Assembly (NCBI GenBank): GCA_049583635.1
Contig: JBAUWF010000090.1
Coordinates: 94,160-158,159, forward strand
DNA length: 64,000 bases
Origin: Dokdonella_A sp049583635
GTDB taxonomy: Bacteria; Pseudomonadota; Gammaproteobacteria; Xanthomonadales; Rhodanobacteraceae
Reading direction: 5' to 3'
This document shows, one piece after another, positions 53,492-62,592 of this stretch. The translations under genes were made by a program, and so were the position numbers. How positions within the stretch are numbered: position 1 is the first letter of the stretch; each line of letters opens with the position of its first letter. The notes under the pieces were generated by a model, which made no database searches, was not told the origin of the DNA, and saw only the letters and a list, made by a program, of their open reading frames with translations.

Positions 53492-54490
53492 TCAGTATTC
53501 CGATTTCTGCGCTCGTTCGAGCAAAAGGTGCATGGCCTGCTCCGGCGTGATTTCTTCGTGCAGCACGCGTTGCACGAGCGCGCTGATCGGCAGTTCGACG
53601 CCGGCACGCTGCGCGAGCTTCATCACGGTGTCGACCGTCTGCACGCTTTCGACCACCTGGCCGATGCCGGCGAGCGTCGCAACCAGCGATTCGCCACGAC
53701 CGAGGCTGAGGCCGAGTCGGCGATTGCGCGACAAGTCGCCGGTCGCGGTCAGCACCAGATCGCCGAGCCCGGCCAGACCCATCAGGGTCTCCGGCTGGGC
53801 GCCGAGCGCGGTGCCGAGGCGCAGCATTTCAGCCATGCCGCGTGTGATGAGTCCGGCGCGTGCGTTGAGACCGAGTTGCATGCCGTCGGCGACGCCGGTC
53901 GCAACGGCGAGCACGTTTTTCATCGCACCGCCGAGTTCGGCACCGATCACATCGGTGCCGGTGTAGGCGCGAAACGTCGGCGCGTGTACGAGGCCGGCAA
54001 GACCCTGCGCGAAAACCATGTCGCTCGAATGGACGGTCAGCGCGCTTGGCAGTCCGGCCGCGACCTCGCGCGCGAACGACGGTCCGGTCAGCACGGCAGC
54101 CGGATGTCCGGGCAGACGTTCGGCGACGATTTCGTGCAGAAAGCGTCCGGAATCCGGATCGAACCCCTTGGTTGCCCAGGCGATACCGGCACCGGGCGCG
54201 ATCCAGGGCGCGGCGGCATCGAGTACGCTGCGGAAGGCGTGGCTCGGCACGGCGATCAGCACGATCCCGGCGTCGCGCACGGTCGGCTCGAGCGCGCCCG
54301 ACAAATGCAGGTTTTCAGGGAATCGGAGCGTCGGCAGATAGCGCGCGTTGCATCGCGCGCTGGCCAGATCGACAACCGTTTGGGCCGAGCGCGCCCATAA
54401 TGTCACCGCGATGTCGCGGCGTGCCATCAGCACGGCCAGCGCGGTACCCCAGGAGCCGGCGCCGAGTACCGCGACCGGCAACGCAATCAT
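53492..54490 (-). CDS. gpsA: Glycerol-3-phosphate dehydrogenase [NAD(P)+]
   Basis: A 332-residue cytoplasmic enzyme that makes sn-glycerol 3-phosphate for phospholipids. Nucleotide motif: VLGAGSWGTALAVLMARR. Other marks are IAVPSHAFRSVL, ATKGFD, TGPSFAREVAAGLPSA, the catalytic Lys in ELGGAMKNVLAVATGV and LAGLGDLVLTATG. ATG 54490 starts four bases after secB ends, giving the secB-gpsA order seen in many gammaproteobacteria. The longer ORF start at 54544 would run through secB. Confidence 0.95.
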   Translation of the reverse strand: MIALPVAVLGAGSWGTALAVLMARRDIAVTLWARSAQTVVDLASARCNARYLPTLRFPENLHLSGALEPTVRDAGIVLIAVPSHAFRSVLDAAAPWIAPGAGIAWATKGFDPDSGRFLHEIVAERLPGHPAAVLTGPSFAREVAAGLPSALTVHSSDMVFAQGLAGLVHAPTFRAYTGTDVIGAELGGAMKNVLAVATGVADGMQLGLNARAGLITRGMAEMLRLGTALGAQPETLMGLAGLGDLVLTATGDLSRNRRLGLSLGRGESLVATLAGIGQVVESVQTVDTVMKLAQRAGVELPISALVQRVLHEEITPEQAMHLLLERAQKSEY

Positions 54491-54494
54491 GCGT

Positions 54495-55004
54495 TCAGGC
54501 GCCGGCGCTTTCGCCAGCCTGATCCTGATCCTTGGCTTCGGCACGGCGTTTCAATTGATCGGCGTACAGGGCCTCGAAGTTGATCGGCTGCAGCAAGAAC
54601 GGGGGAAATCCGCCGTTCTGGACCAGTTCGGAAATCAATTGGCGCGCGTACGGAAACAGCACGTTCGGGCAGTAGGTCGACAATACCGCATCGCGCTGGC
54701 TCGCATCGAATCCGGTCAAACCGAAGATCCCAGCCTGATGGACTTCGGCCAGATACGCGGTCTTGTCCTCCATCTTGCAGGTGGCAGTCACGCTCAGTAC
54801 CACTTCGTACACGGACTCGCCGAGTTGGGCGACCCGCTGGGTCAGATTCAATTCGACGTTCGGCTGGGCCTGTTGCTGGAAGATCTGCGGTGCACCGGGC
54901 ACTTCGAATGAAACGTCCTTGGTGTAGACGCGCTGCAGGTTGAGTTGCGGCTGATCAGCCATCTGGGGCTGACCATTGCCCGTGCCGTTGGTGGTTTCTG
55001 CCAT
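54495..55004 (-). CDS. secB: Protein-export chaperone SecB
   Basis: A 169-residue tetrameric chaperone that keeps preproteins unfolded and hands them to SecA. LQRVYTKDVSFEVPGAP is the highly conserved N-terminal strand. EVVLSVTAT, GFDASQRDAVLSTYCPNVLFPY and FPPFLLQPINFEALY follow. The acidic, Ala-rich tail is slightly longer than in E. coli (155 residues). ATG 55004 is the start. It sits between the rhodanese gene and gpsA; the grxC gene found there in enterobacteria is absent. Confidence 0.96.
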   Translation of the reverse strand: MAETTNGTGNGQPQMADQPQLNLQRVYTKDVSFEVPGAPQIFQQQAQPNVELNLTQRVAQLGESVYEVVLSVTATCKMEDKTAYLAEVHQAGIFGLTGFDASQRDAVLSTYCPNVLFPYARQLISELVQNGGFPPFLLQPINFEALYADQLKRRAEAKDQDQAGESAGA

Positions 55005-55138
55005 TGGGGTGCTGCTCCGATCGGATTCTGGAATGGGCGCGAATTATCCCACGCCGCGCTGGTGCGCGCACCCTGCGCGTTGCGTGCGCGCTCAGTATTT
55101 GCGATACGTCATCGCGCAAATCGTTGCGCCAGCGCCGT

Positions 55139-55582
55139 TCACTTGCGTTTCCCGTGCAGCGGAAGTTGCGCTTCGGTCCACGCGCGCAGGCCACCGCTCA
55201 GCCAGTGGACCCGGGAAAACCCGGCCTTGACCAGACGCCGTGCCGCCTGCGCCGAAGATTGCCCATTGCGGCAGTAGACCGCGACCGCGAGATCACGGAC
55301 CTTGGCGAGTTCCTTGTTTTCCGGATCGAACTGGCCGGGCGGCACATGCCGCGCCCCCGGTATGTGGCCCTTTTCGTAGTCGGCCAGCGGCGACATGTCG
55401 ATGACCAGCGCATTGTCCCGGTTGATCAGCAAGGTCAGGCCGCCGGGAGTCAACGACTTGTAACCGTGCAGGAAGCGCTGACCCTCAAGCACGATCAGCG
55501 CGATCAATACGCCAACAAAGCCGAGCGAAAGATAGAGATGGTTGCCGAGAAATCCCGGCAGGCGCTGGATGATGTCGGACAT
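55139..55582 (-). CDS. Membrane-anchored rhodanese-like protein (YibN type)
   Basis: A 147-residue protein with one N-terminal transmembrane helix (residues 13-33, LGNHLYLSLGFVGVLIALIV) and a single rhodanese domain. The active-site loop is CRNGQSSAQAA with the catalytic Cys near residue 103. DMSPLADYEKGHIPGARHVP is the typical strand before it. It lies upstream of secB and gpsA as yibN does in E. coli, suggesting a role at the Sec or membrane interface. ATG 55582 is the start. Confidence 0.9.
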   Translation of the reverse strand: MSDIIQRLPGFLGNHLYLSLGFVGVLIALIVLEGQRFLHGYKSLTPGGLTLLINRDNALVIDMSPLADYEKGHIPGARHVPPGQFDPENKELAKVRDLAVAVYCRNGQSSAQAARRLVKAGFSRVHWLSGGLRAWTEAQLPLHGKRK

Positions 55583-55720
55583 GGAGCGGCTGAAGGTTAG
55601 AGTTCTGGGGCGGGGTGAGGGTGCTGGAAATCGCGGTGTGGAGCAAGATTGTGATCCACCAGAGATTATTCAATCGTGCGATGCAAGCGCGCGTGGCGAT
55701 GTGGCGCCCTCCTGCTCAGT

Positions 55721-56143
55721 CTATTCATGGTGGCTGATATCCGGCAGGCCGGACGTCAGCCACCAGCGTTTGGCAGATTCGTCGTAGCGCCAGACCTGGT
55801 GATCCACAACGCTGCGCGCCGATTGGGTATTGACGTTGACCAGGCCGATCTCGACGGTCTGGGAGACTTCCCCGACATTGACCGGCACGGCCGGGGCGTC
55901 GTGATACCAGGTGACCTGCACTTGCCGATAGCGTGCGAGATCAAGCGATGACAGTGGATGCTGCTCGCGGTATTTCGGTGCGAGAAACGACTGCGCTTGC
56001 GCGATATTGCCCCAGCGCAAGGTCGCTGCATAGGACTGCAAGGTTTCATCGAGCAGCGTTTCCTTGGAATGGGTCGATGCCGACGCGCACGCAGCGAGCG
56101 CGATGGTCAACAACACGACCGACGGGCGAATCGAAATAGCCAT
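55721..56143 (-). CDS. Small lipoprotein, unknown function
   Basis: A 140-residue lipoprotein: lipobox ALAAC with the modified Cys near 19. The mature part folds as a short alpha/beta domain (SYAATLRWGNIAQAQSFLAP and VWRYDESAKRWWLTSGLPD), resembling NTF2-like or DUF4864-type lipoproteins, but I cannot assign a family. ATG 56143 is chosen because the signal peptide starts there (MAISIRPSVVLLTIALAAC). It lies 138 bases upstream of the rhodanese gene on the same strand. Confidence 0.75.
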   Translation of the reverse strand: MAISIRPSVVLLTIALAACASASTHSKETLLDETLQSYAATLRWGNIAQAQSFLAPKYREQHPLSSLDLARYRQVQVTWYHDAPAVPVNVGEVSQTVEIGLVNVNTQSARSVVDHQVWRYDESAKRWWLTSGLPDISHHE

Positions 56144-56283
56144 GATTGATTCCTCCACCAGCGATTGTGCCGCATTCGACGCCAGCGATGCTCGGATATT
56201 CAGCACATTACCCCATGCGTTTTGAAATCAGGAAGATAGAGTCGGCGACGCCAGCGTTAAATGGATCAGCGCAGCCTTGGCGG

Positions 56284-56781
56284 TCAGCGCCGCGCGATCG
56301 CGACGAAACGGGCGGCCAGCGTCGCGGCCTGGCTGTCGTCCGCCAGCGGCACATGGCAACGCACGTCGATGCCCGCCTTGCCGCGCGCATCGATGGTATC
56401 GAACATCGCCGCGAACGACTGGCCTTCGCCGAGCCCGGCGATCGCGTCGAAATCCCGCCAGACCGGCGCGATATAGTGGATCTGACTGTCCTTGACATAG
56501 ATGTCGCAGTCGACACCGCGGGCATCGAGCGCGAGCTTGATCAGACCCCAGCCGGTCAGGGTCATCAGACTGACCAGGCTGCCGCCGAATGCGCAGCCCT
56601 TGTCGTTGATATTGGGCGCGAGCGCTGCGGAAAACGTCAAGCTGACGCCATCGTACGCGCGCGCGCGCAGCAGCATGGTGCGCGCAAGCGGGATGTCCGC
56701 AAGAATCTTTCGCTCCAGAGCCGCACACAGCCGTTCGCGTTCGGCATCGCGATTCGACGGGTTCTGCTGCATCGGGCTCAT
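56284..56781 (-). CDS. YiiD C-terminal-type thioesterase-like protein
   Basis: A 165-residue hotdog-fold protein. The pattern DIPLARTMLLRARAYDGVSL, NINDKGCAFGGSLVSLMTLT, GWGLIKL and CDIYVKDSQIHYIAPV fits the YiiD C-terminal thioesterase domain (TIGR02447/PF09500), which is usually fused to a GNAT acetyltransferase domain in E. coli YiiD but free here. Substrate unknown. ATG 56781 begins MSPMQQNPSNRD. It is divergent from hemD. Confidence 0.84.
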   Translation of the reverse strand: MSPMQQNPSNRDAERERLCAALERKILADIPLARTMLLRARAYDGVSLTFSAALAPNINDKGCAFGGSLVSLMTLTGWGLIKLALDARGVDCDIYVKDSQIHYIAPVWRDFDAIAGLGEGQSFAAMFDTIDARGKAGIDVRCHVPLADDSQAATLAARFVAIARR

Positions 56782-56886
56782 CGCATGTACGGGATTGTGG
56801 TCGGGCGCCCGGATTGGCGCCGGATCGAATCCTGGGCCATGTGCCATGCGCGTATGATCGGTTAACCAGCATCTTATCGCGCAGGC

Positions 56887-57687
56887 ATGTCCGTCACCTC
56901 GTCCATCGCGACCAATCCGCTGCCGCTGGCCGGATCCACGGTTGTGGTGACGCGCCCCGCCGGTCAGTCCGCCGCAATGACGGCGCGCGTGCGCGCTCTC
57001 GGGGGTGCTGCGATCACGTTGCCGGGTTCGACCCTGCGCCATGTCGACAATACCGAGGCCGTCCGCGCCGCGTTGCGCGCGAGCGCTGCAATCGATGACT
57101 GGATTTTCGCGAGCCCGGCGGCAGTGCGATTCACCTTTCGTCTGTTGCCGGCATTCCGGATTCCGCGCCGCGCGCGCGTGTTCGCGCTTGGCGCCGGAAC
57201 GCAACGTGCGCTGGCCCGCCATGCGATCGCCGCGATTGCACCAAGCGCGCGCCAGGACAGCGAAGGGTTGCTCGCGCTGCCTGAGCTGGCCCGCATGCGC
57301 TCCCGTCGCGTTGCGCTGGTCTCCGCACCCGGCGGTCGCGGCGTGATCGGAGCGGAACTTCAGCGACGCCGCGCGCAGGTCCGTCACATCCACGTCTATC
57401 GGCGCGCACCACCACGGCTGACACGTCGCCATTTCGATGCCCTGGCGATGGCATCGCCGCCGCTGGTTATGCTGCTATCGAGCGGCGAAGCCTTGGTCAA
57501 CCTGACCGCTGCGTTGCCGCTCAACTTGTTGTTGCGTTTGCGCCATCAGGCTCTCGTGGTCAGCAGTGCGCGGCTGCTCGCCGCCGCACGGGTGCACGGC
57601 TTCGAGAACGTCTCGCGCGCGCGCTCCGCCGCGCCGCGTGATCTGCTCGCAGGCGGTATCGATGCGCTCGCGCGCCATCGTCTTTGA
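56887..57687 (+). CDS. hemD: Uroporphyrinogen-III synthase
   Basis: A 266-residue enzyme that cyclises hydroxymethylbilane to uroporphyrinogen III in haem synthesis. The sequence is poorly conserved in this family, but LAGSTVVVTRPAGQSAAMTA at the start, DDWIFASPAAVRF, FALGAGTQRALA and VALVSAPGGRGVIGAEL are the expected segments of the two-lobed HemD fold. The genes that follow (hemX, hemY) support the call. HemC, which usually precedes hemD, is not in the window. ATG 56887 lies 29 bases after a TATGAT (56853) that may be the -10 element. Confidence 0.9.
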   Translation: MSVTSSIATNPLPLAGSTVVVTRPAGQSAAMTARVRALGGAAITLPGSTLRHVDNTEAVRAALRASAAIDDWIFASPAAVRFTFRLLPAFRIPRRARVFALGAGTQRALARHAIAAIAPSARQDSEGLLALPELARMRSRRVALVSAPGGRGVIGAELQRRRAQVRHIHVYRRAPPRLTRRHFDALAMASPPLVMLLSSGEALVNLTAALPLNLLLRLRHQALVVSSARLLAAARVHGFENVSRARSAAPRDLLAGGIDALARHRL

Positions 57688-57777
57688 ATTGTCGGCGTAT
57701 GCGTGTCGAACGCGCACCGCCCCGGGCGCCGATGGCGCGTGACGACGCGGTCGGTGCCGCTTTTCTCCGGTTTCAGC

Positions 57778-57783
57778 TAGCAT
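57778..57783 (+). promoter_or_regulatory. Putative -10 element (GCTAGCAT) just before hemX
   Basis: TAGCAT ends 6 bases before the hemX ATG, preceded by GC as in the other candidate promoters here (GCTAGACT, GCTAAGCT). The 102-base hemD-hemX gap also suggests an internal promoter. No -35 match is seen. Confidence 0.28.
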
Positions 57784-57789
57784 GGCGCC

Positions 57790-58971
57790 ATGAGCGAAGC
57801 ATCTGGAGGACCAGATACCGAATCCGCCGTTGCAGAGGCACAAACCGGGCGCGTCGCCGATGCGTCGGATAGTCCGGCTCGGACCACACCCGCGCCGCGC
57901 CGTGGCGGATTTCTGGCACTGATCATTGCGCTGATCGCATTGGTTGTGGCCGGCTACGCCTTGTGGCGCGACATCAGGTTCACACGCAGTGGCAGCAGTG
58001 CTGCTGCCGCGGTAGCGACGACGTTGGGCGATCGGCTCGATCAGATTGCCGCGAATCAGGCCCGGATCAAGCGCGATATCGCGACCCAGCGCGCGCGCAT
58101 CGGAGACGCCGACAGCGTCAACAACAGCATGCGCGAGGAGCTGTTGAGTCTTACCGAACGTTCGCGCCATCTCGAGGATGCGGTCGGCAATCTGGCCGAA
58201 CAACGGCTGAGCGGCCGCGACGCGATGGCCTTGAACGAAGCCGAATTTCTGCTGCAACTCGGCGCCGAACGACTGGCGTTGTTCGACGATGCGAACGCCA
58301 CGCTGGCCGCCTATAGGCTGGCCGACAGCGCGCTCGCCGCGGCCGAGGATCCGGTGTTCGCTTCGGTACGCCAGACCATCGACGCCGAGATGCAGGCGCT
58401 GATGCAAGCCAAACCGCTTGAGACCCAGACCACGCTCGATACGCTTGAACGCGTGCGCGGAAAGATCGATACCCTGCCGGCCCGGCCACGCGTACCCGCA
58501 GCCCCCGCGGCGAAAAACGAGTCACGTTTCATGCAGTTGCTGCACGAGTTCGTGCGCGTCGACACGGCCGATCAGCCGCCTGCGGCGGATCATCGCAGCA
58601 TCGAACTTGCGCGCGATATTGCCACGATCGATTTGCGTGCCGCCGAGGCGGCATTGCTGGCGCGCGACGCGAAGTCCTACAAGGGGGCGCTCGATCGCGT
58701 TGGCGAAACGCTGCGCACGGACTTCGATCCGGATTCAGTCAAACGCGCCGGCGTGCTGGCGCAGATCGACCGGCTCGCCGACAGGCCGCTGTCGCCGCCA
58801 TTGCCGGAGTTGGGCAGCGCGCTGAAGGAATTGCGCAATCTGCGCGCAACGCGCGCGCTTTCGCGCAGCAAGGTGACGCCCAAGGTCGAGCCCGACGCGG
58901 GGCCGTCGTCCAAACCGCCCACGCCGGCGAATCAGGCAGCGGCAAGCGACGGTCACGGCTCGCGCCCGTGA
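57790..58971 (+). CDS. hemX: HemX-like membrane protein
   Basis: A 393-residue inner membrane protein with a single helix at residues 41-60 (GFLALIIALIALVVAGYALW) and a long periplasmic or cytoplasmic helical region (IARELDQIAAN-type text; LDQIAANQARIKRD) ending in a Pro/Ala tail. E. coli HemX is often labelled uroporphyrinogen-III methyltransferase, but no such catalytic motif is visible here. It is conserved next to hemD and hemY and probably has a structural or regulatory role in haem synthesis. Confidence 0.86.
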   Translation: MSEASGGPDTESAVAEAQTGRVADASDSPARTTPAPRRGGFLALIIALIALVVAGYALWRDIRFTRSGSSAAAAVATTLGDRLDQIAANQARIKRDIATQRARIGDADSVNNSMREELLSLTERSRHLEDAVGNLAEQRLSGRDAMALNEAEFLLQLGAERLALFDDANATLAAYRLADSALAAAEDPVFASVRQTIDAEMQALMQAKPLETQTTLDTLERVRGKIDTLPARPRVPAAPAAKNESRFMQLLHEFVRVDTADQPPAADHRSIELARDIATIDLRAAEAALLARDAKSYKGALDRVGETLRTDFDPDSVKRAGVLAQIDRLADRPLSPPLPELGSALKELRNLRATRALSRSKVTPKVEPDAGPSSKPPTPANQAAASDGHGSRP

Positions 58972-60224
58972 GGATCTGGGGCGCCATTTTTTTGTTGCTG
59001 GCATTGGCCGTGGCGGCCGCGTTCGGATGGCACTGGCTGGCTGCCGATCCGGGGTACGTGCTGATACGCCTGCGCGGTGTTTCGATTGAAACCAGCCTCG
59101 CGTTCGCGCTGATCTGCATGCTCGTCGTGTGGGCGTTGCTTTCATTGCTTTTGCGGGTGGTGCGCTGGCCATGGGGTGCTTGGCGGCGCGCGGCGCACCG
59201 CCGCGGCAGAGATCGTCTGGCCGGTGGCATCAATGCGTTCGCCGAGGGTCGCTATGCGCAAGCCGAGGCGGATCTGGCCAAGGCGGCCCGGCATGAAACG
59301 GTGCGCGAGCCGGCGCTGCTTGCGCAGGCATACGCGGCGCGCTCACGCGGCGCGGCGGAGCGCGCCGACCAGATCCTTGTTGCCGCGCAGGCCCATGCGG
59401 GACCGGCCGCGCTTGCGGTGCGTGCGCAGTTTCTGATCGACGACGGGAAAGCGGCGCAGGCGCTGGCCATGCTCAAACCCGAGGCTGCCGCCGGCAGGCT
59501 CGCACCACGCGGCTGGCGCGTGCTCATCGAGGCGGCGCTGATCACGGGCGACAGCGATGCGGCGATTGCAGGCCTGGAACCGCTCACGCGCAGCCAGTTC
59601 CTGGGCAGCAAGGCACAGTTCGCGCTGGAGACCCGCGTGCTGTCCGCGGCGCTCGCCGGCGCCGGCGACGCGGCTGCGCTGGATGCGCGCTGGGACGCAC
59701 TGACGCGGGCCCAGCGCCGGCAGGTGCGTCTGGTCGAAACCTACGCGCGCCGCGCCGCCGCGTTCGGTCGAACCGAAGAGGCGATGAGCGTGGTCGAATC
59801 GGTTCAGCGACGTGATTTCAACGACGATCTCGCGCGCGTTTACGCCGAACTCGGCCCGGCAAGGCTGGCCGATCGCACGCACACCGCCGAAAACTGGCTC
59901 GAGCGCGCACCCAACAGTGCTCCGCTGCTGACCGCGCTCGCGCGCATGTGCCGAGATCAGTCGTTGTGGATCACCGCCGAGCAATACCTCAGGCGCGCGC
60001 TGGCCGTCGAGGAATCCGAGGCCGCGTGGGAAACGCTGGGCGACTGCCACCACGCCCAGGGCGATGATGCCCTCGCCAGCGTGTGCTATGCGAACGCACT
60101 GCATGCGATGCGCGGCGAGGCGACTACCGCTGTGCCTGCGCGTGCAAACGACGATCCGCTCGATACCCAGGCGTTGGTTTTCGAAGAACGCGACGCCCAC
60201 GGTGTGCCGCGTCTGTCACGCTGA
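58968..60224 (+). CDS. hemY: HemY-like tetratricopeptide membrane protein
   Basis: A 418-residue protein. Two membrane helices lie at residues 5-22 and 43-64 (LAFALICMLVVWALLSLLL), followed by TPR-like helical pairs (AEGRYAQAEADLAKAARHE, AQALAMLKPEA). HemY_N-type gammaproteobacterial HemY is not the protoporphyrinogen oxidase of the same name; a role in late haem handling is suggested but unproven. GTG 58968 overlaps the hemX stop as GTGA, so it is translationally coupled. It is the last gene of hemD-hemX-hemY. Confidence 0.87.
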   Translation: MRIWGAIFLLLALAVAAAFGWHWLAADPGYVLIRLRGVSIETSLAFALICMLVVWALLSLLLRVVRWPWGAWRRAAHRRGRDRLAGGINAFAEGRYAQAEADLAKAARHETVREPALLAQAYAARSRGAAERADQILVAAQAHAGPAALAVRAQFLIDDGKAAQALAMLKPEAAAGRLAPRGWRVLIEAALITGDSDAAIAGLEPLTRSQFLGSKAQFALETRVLSAALAGAGDAAALDARWDALTRAQRRQVRLVETYARRAAAFGRTEEAMSVVESVQRRDFNDDLARVYAELGPARLADRTHTAENWLERAPNSAPLLTALARMCRDQSLWITAEQYLRRALAVEESEAAWETLGDCHHAQGDDALASVCYANALHAMRGEATTAVPARANDDPLDTQALVFEERDAHGVPRLSR

Positions 60225-60310
60225 GATCCATTCTCGCGCCGGCGGCGCCAAGCTCGGCGTAAACCGGACTTTCGCGATACATCGCGCTGGATCAGCCGCT
60301 CAACACACCG

Positions 60311-60883
60311 CTAGCGGCCAACCCGATCGATGCCGACCACACGATCGTCCACCAGGTGCATGACGCGAACGCTGTCGCGCGCGCCGAAGTCGTAAATCCA
60401 GTCCTCGCGGCGCTGATCGCGATAACGCGCGATGTCGCGACGCGGGCGCTGCACGATGGTGTCGAGATGACTGCGGCGCGCGGCTGGTTCGCCGCAGCGC
60501 GCGACCAGTTCGCCGGCGGTCAGGCCGGTGTAGTTGCGATTGGCATCGCAATCCCCGCCGATGGCGTTGACGCCGTAACCCAGTGTTTCCTCGCGCTCGA
60601 GCACGCCGTCGCGAAATACCAGCCGCCGCATCAGGCGGGTCGGGCCGAAGTTGTAGTACCAGACCTCGTATTGCACTTCGATCTGACGTTCGACCGGGCC
60701 GAAGCCGCCGACCACATCGACGGCCTCGTAGTGATCCGACCAGAACGGGTCGCCGCAGCGCGCGCGCACCTGAAAATCCTGCAGGCCCTGCTTGACGACG
60801 CTGCTGCCGCAACGCAACGCGAACGCCGCCGGGCTGGCCAGGATCAGGATGGCGACAACGATGGTGAAGGCACTGCGGTTCAT
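60311..60883 (-). CDS. DUF2845 family exported protein
   Basis: A 190-residue protein with a signal peptide (MNRSAFTIVVAILILASPAAFA). Two DUF2845-type units follow: RCGSSVVKQGLQDFQVRARCGDPFW and GELVARCGEPAARRSH, each with a Cys-Gly pair and the WYYNFGPTRLMRRLVF/WIYDFGARDSVRVMHL strand. The domain is found in small periplasmic proteins of unknown role. ATG 60883 is chosen at the signal peptide; the ORF starts further upstream at 60928. It converges on hemY. Confidence 0.85.
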   Translation of the reverse strand: MNRSAFTIVVAILILASPAAFALRCGSSVVKQGLQDFQVRARCGDPFWSDHYEAVDVVGGFGPVERQIEVQYEVWYYNFGPTRLMRRLVFRDGVLEREETLGYGVNAIGGDCDANRNYTGLTAGELVARCGEPAARRSHLDTIVQRPRRDIARYRDQRREDWIYDFGARDSVRVMHLVDDRVVGIDRVGR

Positions 60884-60931
60884 GGCATCGGTCGTTGGTA
60901 TCCGGGCTAGGGTAGAGACAAGCGGCACGCG

Positions 60932-61996
60932 TCACAAGCCGTGGATGCCGGCGCGCCCGCGCAGGATGCGCGCAAGCACTTCGGGCGCATAGTCGAACGA
61001 ATCGTAGTAGAGCCGTTCTTCGGGCAATCCGGCCTGAACAAACGCGCGGCGCCCGGCATCGATCATGGTCGGTGGACCGCTCATGTAGACATCGAATGCG
61101 GACAGGTCGGGCTGATCTTCGAGCAGGGCTTCGTGCACCAGTCCGATACGCAGTCCATCGGCGTGCTCGGGGTCGGAAATCACCGGCTCGAAACGCAACG
61201 TCGTCTCGCGGACCCAGCGCTCGGGCAATTCGCGAAGATACAGTTCGCTCGCGGCACGCGCCCCCCAGTACAACCTCATCGATCGACGTGAGCCGAGCTC
61301 CAGAAAATGTTCGATCAGGGCCTTGATCGGCGCAAAGCCGGTGCCGCCGGCCATCAGCAGCAGCGGCCGTTCGCTGTCCTCGCGCGGCACGAAGGTGCCG
61401 AGCGGACCTTCCACGCGCAGCAGCGTGCCGGGTTCGAGTTCATCGAACACGAACGAAGTGAATCCGCCGCCGGCCACGTGACGCACGTGCAGTTCGATCG
61501 GGTCGGCGCCGACGTTTGCGCGCAAGTCCGGCGCGTTGGCAATCGAGAATGCGCGGCGGCGGCCGTCCGGCAGCAGCACATCGAGGTACTGGCCGGGCAA
61601 TCGGCGCAAACGATCGTTTGCGTTCCCGAGCAAAACCAGACGCACCACGTCGTCGCTCAGTACGCATTTCTCGACCAGCGTCAGCGTGAGCACGCGACGC
61701 GGAATGTCGGCGACCGATGCGACCTCGCGCGCGGCGATCACGAGATCGCTTTTCGGAACCGCCTGGCACAGCAATACCTGATGGCGCGTGCGCTCGGCCG
61801 CGTTGAGTGCGCTCGGTGGATTGCGCGGATAAGCGCAGGTGCCCTCGATCAGCGTCGCCTTGCAACTGCCGCACACGCCGGCAAGACACGAGTACGGCAG
61901 CGCGAGGCCGGTTCGACGCGCCGCCTCGAGCACGGTTTCGCCGGGCGCTACGGTGAAATGCTTGCCGCTGGCTTGCAGGGTAACGGTGTAGGGCAC
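60932..61996 (-). CDS. 2Fe-2S/FAD reductase (CDP-6-deoxy-3,4-glucoseen reductase-like)
   Basis: A 354-residue flavoprotein reductase. An N-terminal plant-type ferredoxin domain has Cys-x4-Cys-x2-Cys in YSCLAGVCGSCKATL with the fourth Cys in VLLCQAVP. The FAD-binding (RAFSIANAP) and NAD-binding (LLLMAGGTGFAPIKAL) parts follow, with the SGPPTMIDAGRRAF tail. Family members pass electrons from NAD(P)H to a partner oxygenase or dehydratase. The E1 partner (AscC) is not in the window, so the named reaction is not established. GTG 61996 is chosen at MPYTVTLQASGKHF. It is divergent from the thioesterase gene. Confidence 0.85.
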   Translation of the reverse strand: MPYTVTLQASGKHFTVAPGETVLEAARRTGLALPYSCLAGVCGSCKATLIEGTCAYPRNPPSALNAAERTRHQVLLCQAVPKSDLVIAAREVASVADIPRRVLTLTLVEKCVLSDDVVRLVLLGNANDRLRRLPGQYLDVLLPDGRRRAFSIANAPDLRANVGADPIELHVRHVAGGGFTSFVFDELEPGTLLRVEGPLGTFVPREDSERPLLLMAGGTGFAPIKALIEHFLELGSRRSMRLYWGARAASELYLRELPERWVRETTLRFEPVISDPEHADGLRIGLVHEALLEDQPDLSAFDVYMSGPPTMIDAGRRAFVQAGLPEERLYYDSFDYAPEVLARILRGRAGIHGL

Positions 61997-62151
61997 ACGC
62001 TTTTGACCGACGCCGAAAGCCGCGATTGTCGCCGATGTCGCGTCGCATGTTTCATCGCACACCGCACGGCTGCCCACGGCACGCGCGTGTGCGCCGCACA
62101 TTTGGGCATTTCGCGGATAATGCGCCGAGCCTCTTCGCGCAAGGAATGATC

Positions 62152-62592
62152 GTGAGCCTCTGGAAACAACCCGTCGATCTCGATGGTGTAAACGCCGGCA
62201 TGCAGAGCACGCTGTGTGAACAGCTCGGCATGCGCGTCACCGAAATCGGCGACGACTTTGTGCGCGGCACGATGCCGGTCGATGCACGCACGCACCAGCC
62301 GTTCGGGCTGCTGCATGGTGGCGCTTCGGTCGCGCTGGCCGAATCACTGGGCAGCCTGGCCGGCAATCTGTGCCTCGATCCGGCTGTGCAGATTGCGGTC
62401 GGCCTTGATATCAACGCCAACCACGTGCGTGCAGTCAGCGAAGGCACGGTCACTGGTACGGCGCGCGCGCTGCACCTCGGCCGTGGCACACAGGTGTGGC
62501 AAATCCGTATCGAGAACGAAGTCGGCAAACTGGTTTGCATCTCGCGCCTGACGCTCGCCGTGGTAGCGCGGCAAGCGTCGAAACCGGCATGA
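62152..62592 (+). CDS. Hotdog-fold acyl-CoA thioesterase (YdiI/MenI-like)
   Basis: A 146-residue thioesterase. The active-site region RTHQPFGLLHGGASVALAES (with the likely catalytic Glu) and GLDINANHVRAVSEG, RTQVW-type text (RGTQVWQIRIEN) match YdiI, which hydrolyses DHNA-CoA and benzoyl-CoA-like thioesters. The GTG at 62152 is preferred because AAGGA lies 6 bases before it; ATG 62146 has none. A GATAAT at 62116 may be the -10 element. Its stop overlaps srkA as ATGA. Confidence 0.87.
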   Translation: MSLWKQPVDLDGVNAGMQSTLCEQLGMRVTEIGDDFVRGTMPVDARTHQPFGLLHGGASVALAESLGSLAGNLCLDPAVQIAVGLDINANHVRAVSEGTVTGTARALHLGRGTQVWQIRIENEVGKLVCISRLTLAVVARQASKPA